DNA from: Bacillus pseudomycoides
Lineage (GTDB): Bacteria; Bacillota; Bacilli; Bacillales; Bacillaceae_G
Direction of reading: 5' to 3'
Assembly (NCBI RefSeq): GCF_002582035.1
Contig: NZ_NUQE01000011.1
Location: forward strand, 59,748-94,862
DNA length: 35,115 bases
The first letter of the stretch is position 1, and each line of letters opens with the position of its first letter. The notes below the pieces were generated by a model that saw only the letters and a program-made list of their open reading frames with translations, was not told where the DNA came from and searched no databases. Positions 15,228 through 23,407 of this stretch are shown one piece after another. Both the position numbers and the translations under genes were made by a program.

Positions 15228-16175
15228 TCATTTTATAATTGACACAACTTGTCCACTTTGATCAATGACAACTTTTAATTGTCCATCTATTGTGCCATTA
15301 TATAATCCAAGTTTCTGTAAATCCTGCTTACACATATTCACAAAATACGGCAAGGTACGAATTTGTTCGATGTCAGAACTTGTGATGAAGTGAATGATGT
15401 TATTTGTCATTCCTTTCATATCTGCAACAAGTTCCTCTTTTTCTCTTTGTAACTGCTCTGTTTCTGTACGTAGCGCATTAATTTCTTCTTTTAATCTATC
15501 AACATCTTGTTCATCTTTTATTCGTTCTGTAGCCATGCTAGATAGCTTATAAACACCTTCCATAAAGTGATACAGTTCATTTTCTTGCTGCTCATCTTTT
15601 ACTGTCATCATTTCAAAATTTTTCGCAATTCCTGATAATATAGTAACAAGATTTTTTTCTATTTTTTCACCTTGTTCTTCTACTTTTTCTTCGGTTCTAT
15701 TTTCTATATTTTTTGGAATCGTTTCTATTATAGAAACCGTCTTTCGTTTTCGGCCTGGTTTTTGTTTCATAATCGTTTCAAACGGTATTTCTTGTTTTCG
15801 TAATTTATAGTATGTATTTTGTAATTGACTTGGCGTTTTAGGAAACAGCTGCAGCTTTTCTTGACTTAGCGATTCAGAGACACTTAAAATGTTCATACCA
15901 GATTGTTGACAAAATTGATACACTTCGAATAGTAGCTCTAATTCAGATTTGAACCATGTAATATCTGATTGCTCATATGCTAGAAAACCACCTATTTTTT
16001 CAACATCCGTTTGAAATAAAAACATTTTATTATATAAACCTATTAATTCTTCATAATTTATTTGAAACTTCTTTTCTATTTTCCGAAATTCAATTTCTAA
16101 ATGTTTTCCTGTTTTTGTTTTCTGTAATAGTCTTTGTAAGTACTCTAATACAGAAATTGCCCTTTGCTTTGTCAT
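15228..16175 (-). CDS. mogR: MogR-type motility gene repressor
   Basis: A 315-residue protein that I recognise as the homologue of Listeria MogR. The DNA-binding core contains FPKTPSQLQNTYYKLRKQEI followed by the basic KPGRKRKT motif (about residues 143-150), nearly identical in MogR. The part before it is helical, and the C-terminal half has a coiled coil (RLKEEINALRTETEQLQREKE, split here from a longer helix) and a conserved end. MogR binds AT-rich TTTT-N5-AAAA sites and represses flagellar genes. Single-gene unit between flagellins and cheV, with a strong promoter (16253-16280) and its own terminator. Its presence, and the lack of sigma-D, suggest that control in this locus is by repression. 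Confidence 0.93.
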   Translation of the reverse strand: MTKQRAISVLEYLQRLLQKTKTGKHLEIEFRKIEKKFQINYEELIGLYNKMFLFQTDVEKIGGFLAYEQSDITWFKSELELLFEVYQFCQQSGMNILSVSESLSQEKLQLFPKTPSQLQNTYYKLRKQEIPFETIMKQKPGRKRKTVSIIETIPKNIENRTEEKVEEQGEKIEKNLVTILSGIAKNFEMMTVKDEQQENELYHFMEGVYKLSSMATERIKDEQDVDRLKEEINALRTETEQLQREKEELVADMKGMTNNIIHFITSSDIEQIRTLPYFVNMCKQDLQKLGLYNGTIDGQLKVVIDQSGQVVSIIK

Positions 16176-16252
16176 CTTCCTCTTTCACACCTCTCATCCC
16201 TTCATCAAAATCCCCATTTCATTTGTAAAAATAGAAAAATTTACATATTTAT

Positions 16253-16280
16253 ATTATAATATATCTAAATTATCTGTCAA
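16253..16280 (-). promoter_or_regulatory. sigma-A-type promoter of mogR with upstream A-tracts
   Basis: On the minus strand TTGACA (16275-16280), 16-base spacer, TATAAT (16253-16258). Immediately upstream (16289-16318) are three TATAAAAA repeats beginning at 16289, 16301 and 16310, roughly one helical turn apart. Confidence 0.75.
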
Positions 16281-16373
16281 ATAATAACTATAAAAAAATG
16301 TATAAAAAGTATAAAAAATGAAAGAGGTGATGCAATATTTTCAAAATGCTCACTGACAAAATTTCGTTTCAAA

Positions 16374-16416
16374 CAAAAAAAGGTAATGCTCCATTGTATA
16401 TGGGATTACCTTCTTT
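16374..16416 (-). terminator. terminator of the fliJ-to-cheV operon
   Basis: AAGGTAAT (16380-16387) with ATTACCTT (16405-16412), inner pairing CCAT/ATGG, and a U-run on the minus strand (A-run 16374-16381). It lies about 30 bases after the cheV stop. Confidence 0.8.
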
Positions 16417-16444
16417 TCTATTATCTATATGAAAATACTATTTT

Positions 16445-17353
16445 TTATAAAACAAGTTTATCTACAAGTCCAATTAGCTCTTGAATATCCGGCTTACTTA
16501 CTTGTGCATTAGCACCAACCGATTCTCCTTTATGGTACAGCTCATTTGTAATTAATGAAGAGAAAATAATAACTGGTAGATTCTTCATAACACCATGATC
16601 TTTAATTACTTTCGTTAAATGATGACCATCCATTTTCGGCATTTCAATATCTGTAATCAGCAAGTGAATATGTTGGAACATCTTCTCACCTTGTTCATTT
16701 GCTAATTTTTCAATTTGTGCTAATGCTTCTGCACCATTGCTAAAGAAGTTGATTTTCGCATATCCTGCTGTCGTTAACGTTTCTTCTAATATTTGACGAA
16801 GCATCGCTGAATCTTCAGCAATGTAAATAATTTTTTCAGCACGATCTGTTTTTTCTGCTAATCCGGATAATTTTTGCGTTTCATAACCGGTATTACTAAT
16901 TTCACATACGATTTTTTCATAATCTAATAATAAAATAATTTTCCCATCAAGTTTAACAATCCCTGATGTTGTCTCTTCTAAGCCCATTGATAAAGAAGCT
17001 GGTTCATCAATTTGTTCCCATGAAATACGTTGAATACGGTGCACTTCATCAACTCGGAAAATAACTTTCATTTGGTTCAATTCGGCAATGATAAACTTCG
17101 TTTGATCTAATGGCTTATTTGACTTTAAATTCAAAGCTTGTGCTAAGTTAATAACCGGCAAAACCTCACCGCGTACTTGTACGACGCCTTCTACTGCTGC
17201 ATGCGCTTCTGGAACTGTTGTAACAGAAAATGGATTAATGATTTCACGAACTTTCATAACGTTAATACTGAATAAATTTTCTCCAATTGTATATGTAACA
17301 ATTTCTAGTTCATTTGTTCCACTTTCTAGTAAAATACTTTGTGCTTGTGACAT
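16445..17353 (-). CDS. cheV: CheV, chemotaxis CheW-receiver coupling protein
   Basis: A 302-residue protein. Residues about 15-155 are a CheW domain (TYTIGENLFSINVMKVREII, VRGEVLPVINL, GIVKLDGKIILLLDYEKI); residues about 172-302 are a receiver domain with acidic pair ED (180-181), phospho-acceptor Asp235 in LLITDIEMPKMDG, and Lys287 in SKPD. CheV couples receptors to CheA and is tuned by phosphorylation. Last gene of the unit starting at fliJ, 65 bases after the 161-residue gene. Confidence 0.96.
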   Translation of the reverse strand: MSQAQSILLESGTNELEIVTYTIGENLFSINVMKVREIINPFSVTTVPEAHAAVEGVVQVRGEVLPVINLAQALNLKSNKPLDQTKFIIAELNQMKVIFRVDEVHRIQRISWEQIDEPASLSMGLEETTSGIVKLDGKIILLLDYEKIVCEISNTGYETQKLSGLAEKTDRAEKIIYIAEDSAMLRQILEETLTTAGYAKINFFSNGAEALAQIEKLANEQGEKMFQHIHLLITDIEMPKMDGHHLTKVIKDHGVMKNLPVIIFSSLITNELYHKGESVGANAQVSKPDIQELIGLVDKLVL

Positions 17354-17418
17354 AAATGGGTAAATCTCCTCTCAAATTATTCTATCATTTTTATGCCTAA
17401 TGTAATGTACATATTACT

Positions 17419-17904
17419 TCATTCATTTGTAAGTGAAACGAGTGCATCTAATAATACTTCTTGTGCTTCTGATATTTCTGCTGGTGCAACTTCCCATTTT
17501 TGCGTAAGTTCTTTCTCAACTTGCAAACGAAGATGATCGTCCATTTCATCTAAAAAAAAGACTTTCGTTTCTTCATCAACATCGAGTAATGCAAGCGCAT
17601 ATATTTCTGGACTACGCACGGTTTGAAATAGTTTTTTCATAATAGTTGGTGCAATATATTTCACCTTTTCGATATGAATCGCTTTATTAGAGAATAGAAG
17701 TTCATATTGAATAAATGTGACATTTTGTTTTATAACTTGAAAATAGCAATTGTTTTTTTTGTCATTTATAAAATAACCATTTGGATCTATCATTACACTT
17801 TCCACTTTACGAATTAAATCCGGTAAACTATTGGCCGACATAATCGTCCGCTGCTCCATTTCGTTTGCTGAAATGAACGTTACGCGATATTTATTTTGCG
17901 CCAT
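17419..17904 (-). CDS. unfamiliar protein with FliG-middle-domain-like helical segment
   Basis: A 161-residue soluble protein that I cannot assign to a named family. Residues 1-75 look like a small alpha/beta domain (KYRVTFISA, then YFINDKKNNCYFQVIKQNVTFIQYEL). Residues 98-157 are helical and resemble the armadillo-like middle domain of FliG: SPEIYALALLDVDEETKVFF here against SPQTIAIIASYIKPQLASRL in the FliG of this locus, followed in both by a D-x-x-x-R-x-x-V element. It has ribosome site AAGGAGA, 10 bases from the ATG. It is cotranscribed with cheV (65-base gap), which suggests a motor-switch or chemotaxis partner; this is inference. Confidence 0.7.
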   Translation of the reverse strand: MAQNKYRVTFISANEMEQRTIMSANSLPDLIRKVESVMIDPNGYFINDKKNNCYFQVIKQNVTFIQYELLFSNKAIHIEKVKYIAPTIMKKLFQTVRSPEIYALALLDVDEETKVFFLDEMDDHLRLQVEKELTQKWEVAPAEISEAQEVLLDALVSLTNE

Positions 17905-17931
17905 ATTTGCTTACTCTCCTTACTATCCAGT

Positions 17932-18060
17932 TCTTAACGGACTGTAGCCTTCATCTTTTTATTCAGCAAAATCTTAGAAGAGAAGGTAAATCACTATCCA
18001 CATTCAACTAACAGCTTATGAAAGGATGAAGCCCTTCAAAAACACAATTTCACTTTATGA
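17932..18060 (-). repeat. diverged bcr-like repeat (copy B)
   Basis: On the minus strand it starts CATAAAGTGAAATTGTG, contains GGCTTCATCC and GCTGTTAGTTGAATG, and ends CTACAGTCCGTTAAG. These align in order with copy A (AATAAAGTGAAACTTCC, TTCTTCATCC, GGTTAGTTGAAC, CTTACTGCCCGTTAAT). Its first bases supply the stop codon of the 111-residue gene upstream. Confidence 0.55.
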
Positions 18061-18390
18061 AACTGCTAATAATTCGATATTATTAAACCAAAACGCAAGC
18101 TGTTGATCTGTCATTTCTGGTAACTGAATGAAAAATGAACGACATTTCATCATGTCAGCAAACGCTTGATACTTCCATTGATTGTTATTGTAAATACCAA
18201 TAAAATAAAATTCATGAATACGGCCAATTACCACTTGTTTTTCCCCAAATGTATAAGGAGGGACTTGTTTAATCGCAAATTGATTTGGTAAATAGCGATG
18301 TTCTTGTTGTTCAATATTTATAATTTGCCCTGCAAGCTCTTGCTTATCTTGAAAAAATGGCAACTGTAACATTCTTTCTTCTCTCGTCAT
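18055..18390 (-). CDS. hypothetical protein in flagellar operon
   Basis: A 111-residue soluble protein of unknown family. It appears to be mixed alpha/beta, with aromatic-rich strands (IHEFYFIGIYNNNQWKYQAF) and a C-terminal helix (TDQQLAFWFNNIELL); no membrane segment or signal peptide. The ATG has AGAGGG 11 bases upstream, which is slightly long. It follows flgE by 74 bases, and a repeat separates it from the 161-residue gene. The last residues AVS and TAA stop run into the repeat, so the C terminus may have been altered by repeat insertion. Function not inferable beyond association with hook and chemotaxis genes. Confidence 0.65.
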   Translation of the reverse strand: MTREERMLQLPFFQDKQELAGQIINIEQQEHRYLPNQFAIKQVPPYTFGEKQVVIGRIHEFYFIGIYNNNQWKYQAFADMMKCRSFFIQLPEMTDQQLAFWFNNIELLAVS

Positions 18391-18464
18391 ACTAATAGAA
18401 ACCCTCTCTATTCATTAGAAGAAGATGCAGCCCCTCATAATAGGGACCACACCTTTCTTATCTA

Positions 18465-19751
18465 TTATCGAATTAAGTTAACAATCTCGTTTAACACATC
18501 ATCTGCTACTTTAATTACTTTTGTATTTCCTTGGAACCCACGTTGGTAAAGCATTAAATCAACAAATTCTGTAGATAAATCAACGTTAGACCCTTCTTGT
18601 GCACCTCCGCGAACTTTACCCGATCCATTTTGTCCAGAAACACCTAAAGAAGGGTTACCAGCGGATGTTGTAGCTTCATAATTTCCATTTCCTGTTTTCA
18701 TAAGTCCCCCTTCGTTCGGGAACATTGCTACCGCAAGTTGTCCTGCAGCTTTCATACTTCCATCCGCATATCTCACCATAACATAACCGCCATCAGAAAT
18801 CATAAAATCTTTCACTATTGTTGCAGGACGTCCTGTAATATCTGTTGTAGCCACTGTTTTGTCAGTTGGATAATTTGTGAGACCACTTAAATCTAAATCT
18901 AATCCACCACCAAATGGAATTGTTACTTTTCCTCCTTGTGTAATTTTATTAGTAATCGGATCACGCTGCACCGCTACACCATCTAGTGCTGTCAATTCAC
19001 CTAAATTATTAAATGTAAGTTTTTTATTATTAGCTAGCTCCGTAAAATTTTGTTCATTTTTCGTTTCATTTCGCGCTAATACTTTATACGTATACGATCC
19101 ATCAATTTTATTTCCTTGTGCATCTTTGTCTTGCGTCATCTCTACACGCATCGTCAATTTGTTTCCTTCTGCATCATAAACTGGAAACTCTTCCGTAATT
19201 TGTTGCTGATCTCTCGGAATATTTCCCTGCATTGTTGCCTTATCGGAACGTATTCCTCCAACTGCCGTTCCCATCGGAATTCGAAGTGGTTGCGGTGAAC
19301 CAGAAAAATCAATTTCGTCTGTACCAGGTTTTGTAGGATATGCAAGTACATATTGACCTTCAGAATCTGTAATATAGTAATTATCAGATATTCCGAATGT
19401 ACCTTTACGTGTATATTGCACATTCCCACCTTGCGAATCACCTAGGACAAAAAAGCCGTTTCCTTCTATTGCTGCTTGTGTTTTTCCACCTGTTAATGTA
19501 ATTGAGCCATCACTATAATCCGTATATGTACCACTTAATTTCACACCATTACCAATACTTTTTGGATTCGTGCCAGCATATTTTCCATCGCCTCTTGAAC
19601 CAATTGTATTATTATATAATAAATCATCAAAAACAGCTTTTTGTTTTTTATATCCAACTGTTTGTGCATTGGCAATATTATTTGATGTAACACTTAATGC
19701 ATTTTGTGTTGCGTTCATTCCTGTAATAGCTGTATATAATGCTTTAATCAT
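18465..19751 (-). CDS. flgE: FlgE, flagellar hook protein
   Basis: A 428-residue axial protein. The N terminus IKALYTAITGMNATQNAL followed by TSNNIANAQTVGYKK is the hook/rod motif, and the C terminus has GSNVDLSTEFVDLMLYQRGF with the D0 helix ending NEIVNLIR. The central part contains the variable D1-D2 domains. The length is usual for Bacillus-type FlgE. It follows flgD by 16 bases, as expected because FlgD is the hook cap. Exported through the flagellar type III system. Confidence 0.96.
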   Translation of the reverse strand: MIKALYTAITGMNATQNALSVTSNNIANAQTVGYKKQKAVFDDLLYNNTIGSRGDGKYAGTNPKSIGNGVKLSGTYTDYSDGSITLTGGKTQAAIEGNGFFVLGDSQGGNVQYTRKGTFGISDNYYITDSEGQYVLAYPTKPGTDEIDFSGSPQPLRIPMGTAVGGIRSDKATMQGNIPRDQQQITEEFPVYDAEGNKLTMRVEMTQDKDAQGNKIDGSYTYKVLARNETKNEQNFTELANNKKLTFNNLGELTALDGVAVQRDPITNKITQGGKVTIPFGGGLDLDLSGLTNYPTDKTVATTDITGRPATIVKDFMISDGGYVMVRYADGSMKAAGQLAVAMFPNEGGLMKTGNGNYEATTSAGNPSLGVSGQNGSGKVRGGAQEGSNVDLSTEFVDLMLYQRGFQGNTKVIKVADDVLNEIVNLIR

Positions 19752-19767
19752 ATTCTTTATACACTCC

Positions 19768-20295
19768 TTATAGTTTTGATTCTTCTGTATGTGGGTTAAC
19801 TTCTGGGTTATCTTCTGGTTTATCTATTTTTTTATCAGATACGCTTTCAACAAAGCGAAGCGACACGACATGATCCCCGATTACAAGCTGGACATCATTA
19901 TTTGCTGCCAGACGGACAACGTCGACAGTGCCTTCCACTTTTTTCCCATCACCGTCTACACCTCTTACATATTTACCTAAAAATTTCATACCACTATCTA
20001 GTGCTGTTGTATACATTGTTTCTCGTAATGAATCCACCGCTTCTGTCATATTTTGTACTTGTTCTAAAAGTGACATTTGTGAAATTTGATTCATCATTTG
20101 ATTCATGTCCATTGCATTCATTGGATCTTGGTATTGTAAGCTTGTTAAAAAGAGCTTTAAAAAATCATCTTTCCCCATAACTCCAGGCGTTTTTTGCTGG
20201 CTCGCTCCTGTAACTCCATTTTGATTCTGCATTTGCTGTGTTTGCCCTACCGGGATATGATTTGTATTTGTTGTATTTAGCCCAACGTTTGGCAC
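19768..20295 (-). CDS. flgD: FlgD, hook assembly scaffold (cap) protein
   Basis: A 175-residue protein. The conserved segment GKDDFLKLFLTSLQYQDPMN and the following MNQMMNQISQMSLLEQVQNM (about residues 41-86) are the FlgD signature. The N-terminal 40 residues are Q/N-rich and probably disordered export signal. The C-terminal part is a reduced beta domain (VQLVIGDHVVSLRFVESV), so it lacks the full FlgD Ig-like/tudor pair seen in enterobacteria, which is normal in Bacillus. Three bases separate it from fliK. Confidence 0.95.
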   Translation of the reverse strand: MPNVGLNTTNTNHIPVGQTQQMQNQNGVTGASQQKTPGVMGKDDFLKLFLTSLQYQDPMNAMDMNQMMNQISQMSLLEQVQNMTEAVDSLRETMYTTALDSGMKFLGKYVRGVDGDGKKVEGTVDVVRLAANNDVQLVIGDHVVSLRFVESVSDKKIDKPEDNPEVNPHTEESKL

Positions 20296-20298
20296 TTT

Positions 20299-21456
20299 TT
20301 ATTCCTCCAATAACCCAGCAAAGTCTTGCTCTGCTTTCTTTTCTTCCTTTACAACTACATGTTTTCGTTTATGTGGTTGCTCTCTTTCATGCTGTTCACG
20401 TTTTTGTTCTTTGTCTGTATAACTTAATTCAATATGAATCTCTTTATCTTTTAATTTATTTTTTAATTCATCAAAAATTATTTCTACTTTTTTCTTCGCA
20501 TCATGTTTATCCATTTCAACATGAACTTGGATTTGATCCCCTTGCTTCTTCATATAAACCGTTAATGTACCAAGCTTTTCTGGATTTAACTGAAAGAGAA
20601 CACGCTCTTGTTTTACAACAAATTTTTGCAAGTCTTCAACTTGTGCCTCCATTTTCTTACCCAAATCAGGAAGGGAGACCTTTTGCGCTAGTATATCCTG
20701 CTTTACAGCTTGATCATTCCCTAAAAGAATAGATTTTCCATCTTGTGCTCCTGTTGTAAGCTCTATCGGTTTATCTTGTTCATCCTTTTGGATTGTTACT
20801 AATGGTTTACCTTGCTCATCTTTTGGTATCATTGCTAACGGTTTACCTTGTTCATCTTTTTGTACCATTGCGATTGGTTCTTGTTGCTCGCCCTTTTTTG
20901 TTAAATCACAATTTTCACTTTGAATACCTTTTGTGAATTCCATCATGTTTTCGGCAGCTGTTAATTTTTCTAGCACCGTTTGCATTGTATCTTCCAAACA
21001 TATTGCATTTTTGATATTAGAATCTTTAAAACAAGCAACAAGTTGCTGCAATTCCGCCGAGGGCAATTCATTTAGTTTAATATTTCCGTATGTTTTATAT
21101 AACTCTTGTATTTTTTGTATGTATTGATATAACAATTCTGGTTGCGCACTTAATTGTACAAGCGCAAGCATTTGCTCTGAAACGGCCGCTAATAATTCTT
21201 CCGTCTCTTTTTTTCCTTCTAATTCTTTTTTTGGAACAAATGATTCATTTTTATGAATCTTATTTCCTTCATGGACATTTTGCTGTATTTCTTTCGGTGC
21301 TTCACTTTTTTCTGTATTTTGCAGCTTCGACTCCTTTATCGGTTTCTCATTCATTTTCTCTGAAAAAGAAATATGTTCTTCTTTCGATTGTAATTCCAGC
21401 TGCTTATCTTTTTGCTGAGGCAAATTTAGCTGCACTGGTAACACATTTCCTATCAT
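20299..21456 (-). CDS. fliK: FliK, hook-length control protein
   Basis: A 385-residue protein from the ATG at 21456, chosen because GAGGAGGA lies 5 bases upstream; a further in-frame ATG at 21474 has no ribosome site and would overlap fliJ. The N-terminal two thirds are K/E/Q-rich and disordered, as in FliK rulers. They contain a 12-residue tandem repeat of the type KDEQGKPLAMIP, three 36-bp units. The C-terminal domain has VLFQLNPEKLGTLTVYMKK, the FliK substrate-specificity switch motif that acts on FlhB. It ends in a charged tail. It sits in order fliJ-fliK-flgD-flgE. Confidence 0.92.
   Translation of the reverse strand: MIGNVLPVQLNLPQQKDKQLELQSKEEHISFSEKMNEKPIKESKLQNTEKSEAPKEIQQNVHEGNKIHKNESFVPKKELEGKKETEELLAAVSEQMLALVQLSAQPELLYQYIQKIQELYKTYGNIKLNELPSAELQQLVACFKDSNIKNAICLEDTMQTVLEKLTAAENMMEFTKGIQSENCDLTKKGEQQEPIAMVQKDEQGKPLAMIPKDEQGKPLVTIQKDEQDKPIELTTGAQDGKSILLGNDQAVKQDILAQKVSLPDLGKKMEAQVEDLQKFVVKQERVLFQLNPEKLGTLTVYMKKQGDQIQVHVEMDKHDAKKKVEIIFDELKNKLKDKEIHIELSYTDKEQKREQHEREQPHKRKHVVVKEEKKAEQDFAGLLEE
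20768..20875 (-). repeat. three 36-bp in-frame tandem repeats within fliK
   Basis: Units at 20768-20803, 20804-20839 and 20840-20875, each coding for a variant of KDEQGKPLAMIP (variants end in VTIQ and AMVQ). They differ at several positions. They lie in the ruler part of the protein. Confidence 0.8.
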
Positions 21457-21466
21457 CAAATCCTCC

Positions 21467-21877
21467 TCACCCATTCATACACATTCTTAAATCGAGCAAC
21501 ATTTTTTCTTCGCGTTTCTCTTGCTCTTTCGCAAGCCTCTGACAATTTTGCTGAAACATTTCATCGATGACGCGTTCTTTTTCTTTTATTTGCTCTAAAA
21601 GTCTTTCATTTTTTCGAATAAACTCTTCAATTTTTCTTATTTTTCGATTCCATTCTTCTATTCTTTCAGGTGAAAACGTATGAGAGGATAACATACCAAT
21701 ACGAATGCACTCATTTATTTGCATAACTTTACTACGTGATTTGAAGACATGCAAATCGTGTGCTTTTTTTTCTTCTACTTTTCGTTTTTCTGTTGTTAAT
21801 TCGTATACTTCTTTTAAAATGTGTTCTTTTTCTTGGGCCATCTGTAATTTTATTATTTCATACTGTTTTTCATTCAC
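21467..21877 (-). CDS. fliJ: FliJ-like export chaperone escort (coiled coil)
   Basis: A 136-residue, almost wholly alpha-helical protein with heptad patterns and very high K/E/R/Q content (EEWNRKIRKIEEFIRKNERL). This and the size (FliJ is about 145 residues) plus the place just before fliK identify FliJ, which binds FliI and recycles chaperones. The ribosome site AGGTG is very close to the ATG at 21877, so translation start is not strong; an ATG at codon 13 is an alternative. It overlaps the extended fliK frame but not the fliK start chosen here. Confidence 0.85.
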   Translation of the reverse strand: MNEKQYEIIKLQMAQEKEHILKEVYELTTEKRKVEEKKAHDLHVFKSRSKVMQINECIRIGMLSSHTFSPERIEEWNRKIRKIEEFIRKNERLLEQIKEKERVIDEMFQQNCQRLAKEQEKREEKMLLDLRMCMNG

Positions 21878-21929
21878 CTGCTTTTGTAAACCCCTCTCTA
21901 TTATACCTTTCCTTTTTTCTATTATATAG

Positions 21930-21945
21930 TTTTTTTACAAAAAAA
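21930..21945. promoter_or_regulatory. candidate MogR operator upstream of fliJ
   Basis: T7-AC-A7: TTTT-N5-AAAA is satisfied in two registers (21930-21942 and 21933-21945). It lies about 53 bases upstream of the fliJ ATG, next to TATAAT-like sequences on the minus strand. AT-rich sequence gives chance matches. Confidence 0.4.
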
Positions 21946-21984
21946 TCTGTGAAATATTCTAGAATGAGAATATAATTTATTTCA

Positions 21985-22076
21985 TATTAACGGACAGTAA
22001 AACATCCATCTCAAAATTCCGAGAGAAGCGAAGACAATAGCTAGGGATCAATTCTCCTAAAAGCTCTCACTTTATA
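21985..22076 (-). repeat. partial bcr-like repeat (copy C)
   Basis: On the minus strand it starts TATAAAGTGAGAGC and ends CTTCTCTCGGAATTTTGAGA, then TTTTACTGTCCGTTAAT. The end matches copy A (CTTCTCTCTGAATCTTGAGG, then CTTACTGCCCGTTAAT). The middle is deleted. It lies just after the fliI terminator. Confidence 0.65.
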
Positions 22077-22077
22077 A

Positions 22078-22105
22078 TAAAAAGGCCTCAATGATGAGGC
22101 CTTTA
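22078..22105 (-). terminator. terminator of the flgB-fliI operon
   Basis: AAAGGCCTCA (22081-22090), 4-base loop, TGAGGCCTTT (22095-22104), U-run on the minus strand. The stem overlaps the fliI stop codon. Confidence 0.85.
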
Positions 22106-23407
22106 CTGAACGCTATACATGTGCTGAATGATATCGGCAAAACGATAGCTGTCCGTCCGACCTTGTTTTAAAAATGTATGAATATCATCTATTTTATTTT
22201 TACATGCAAAAATATGCGCATTTTCTTCATTTTCTTGAATTGTACCAAGTTTAAAGTACAATTCATTTTCTTTATAAATTGACAACGTCTTTCTTATTTC
22301 ATTCGCAAGCTGCCAATGTTCCGGCGTAACAATCTCTTCCATAATCCGACTTACAGAGTCTAATACAGAAATAGCTGGATAATGATTTAATGTAGCTAAA
22401 TCACGCTTTAATACAATATGCCCATCTAAAATACCACGTGCTAAGTCTGGTATCGGACCATTTAAATCGTCGCCGTCAACAAGAACGGTATAAATCCCTG
22501 TAATAGAACCGACTTTCGTCTTTCCAGATCGCTCAAGTAATTTCTTCATATAACTTTCCATTAACAATGTTTTTCCGCCAATCGGTAATTCTTTCACTGC
22601 GATGTCAACACTTCTTCTTGCATCAGCAAAACGTGTAACAGAGTCCATCATTAAAAGAACATTGTTTCCTTGGTCACGGAAATATTCTGCGATCGAAGTT
22701 GCTAATTTGGCAGCACGAAGCTGCATAAGGTGACTTTCATCAGACGTTGCCACAACGACAACGCTTTTTTTCATGCCTTCTTCTCCTAGTTCTTTTCGAA
22801 TAAAATCCTTTACTTCACGCCCGCGCTCACCAACTAAACTAATCACATTAACATCTGCGCTTGCATTTTTCGCAATCATACCGAGCAGCGTTGATTTCCC
22901 GACACCTGAACCTGCAAAAATCCCAATTTTTTGTCCAATCCCAATCGTAAGCATTCCATCAATTGATTTAATACCGGTTTCCAATACTTCTGTAATCTCT
23001 TCACGTTCAAACGCATGAATCGGCGGTGCATCAAGCTTTATTTTTTGAAGCGGTACAGTTGCTTCTCGTTCATTTAAAATTTCACCATTTGCGCTTAACA
23101 CTTTACCAAGTAAATGCTCATCGCGTGGCACGACAACGTCTTCGCTAATAAGTGTAACAGCGTCACCGTAGCATACCTTTTCTGTTTGCTCGAACGGAAG
23201 AAGCATATTGTTTTCTTTTTCAATTGCAATCACTTCGCATAAGACATTATGTTCTCCAACAAGACAAACATCGCCAATTTTTGCTTTCGGCCCCTTTGCA
23301 ACGAAAAATTGTTCTTGTACACTATGTACTTTTCCCTTTTTAATATAAAATGGCGTTTCCATAAGGGTATTCCATTTTTCATGTTCTTTTACGAGCCGCT
23401 CTTTCAT
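22103..23407 (-). CDS. fliI: FliI, flagellar export ATPase
   Basis: A 434-residue F1-beta-like ATPase. Seen: Walker A AGSGVGKST (165-173), GERGREVKDFI (193-203), Walker B LLMMDS (251-256) followed by VTRFADARR, and a type III specific C-terminal domain. Normal length. The start overlaps fliH by 4 bases (ATGA), so expression is coupled with its stator FliH. Forms the cytoplasmic ATPase ring under the export gate with FliJ. Confidence 0.97.
   Translation of the reverse strand: MKERLVKEHEKWNTLMETPFYIKKGKVHSVQEQFFVAKGPKAKIGDVCLVGEHNVLCEVIAIEKENNMLLPFEQTEKVCYGDAVTLISEDVVVPRDEHLLGKVLSANGEILNEREATVPLQKIKLDAPPIHAFEREEITEVLETGIKSIDGMLTIGIGQKIGIFAGSGVGKSTLLGMIAKNASADVNVISLVGERGREVKDFIRKELGEEGMKKSVVVVATSDESHLMQLRAAKLATSIAEYFRDQGNNVLLMMDSVTRFADARRSVDIAVKELPIGGKTLLMESYMKKLLERSGKTKVGSITGIYTVLVDGDDLNGPIPDLARGILDGHIVLKRDLATLNHYPAISVLDSVSRIMEEIVTPEHWQLANEIRKTLSIYKENELYFKLGTIQENEENAHIFACKNKIDDIHTFLKQGRTDSYRFADIIQHMYSVQ

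Noticed and set aside
16318-16356. 12-codon ORF MKEVMQYFQNAH divergent from mogR with an AGAGGTG site
   Set aside because: A ribosome-like sequence before an internal ATG is present, but there is no clear promoter and no conserved feature; too short to support.
20238-20732. 164-codon plus-strand ORF opposite flgD/fliK
   Set aside because: Leu/Phe-rich antisense of a lysine/glutamate-rich coding region; composition is explained by the opposite strand.
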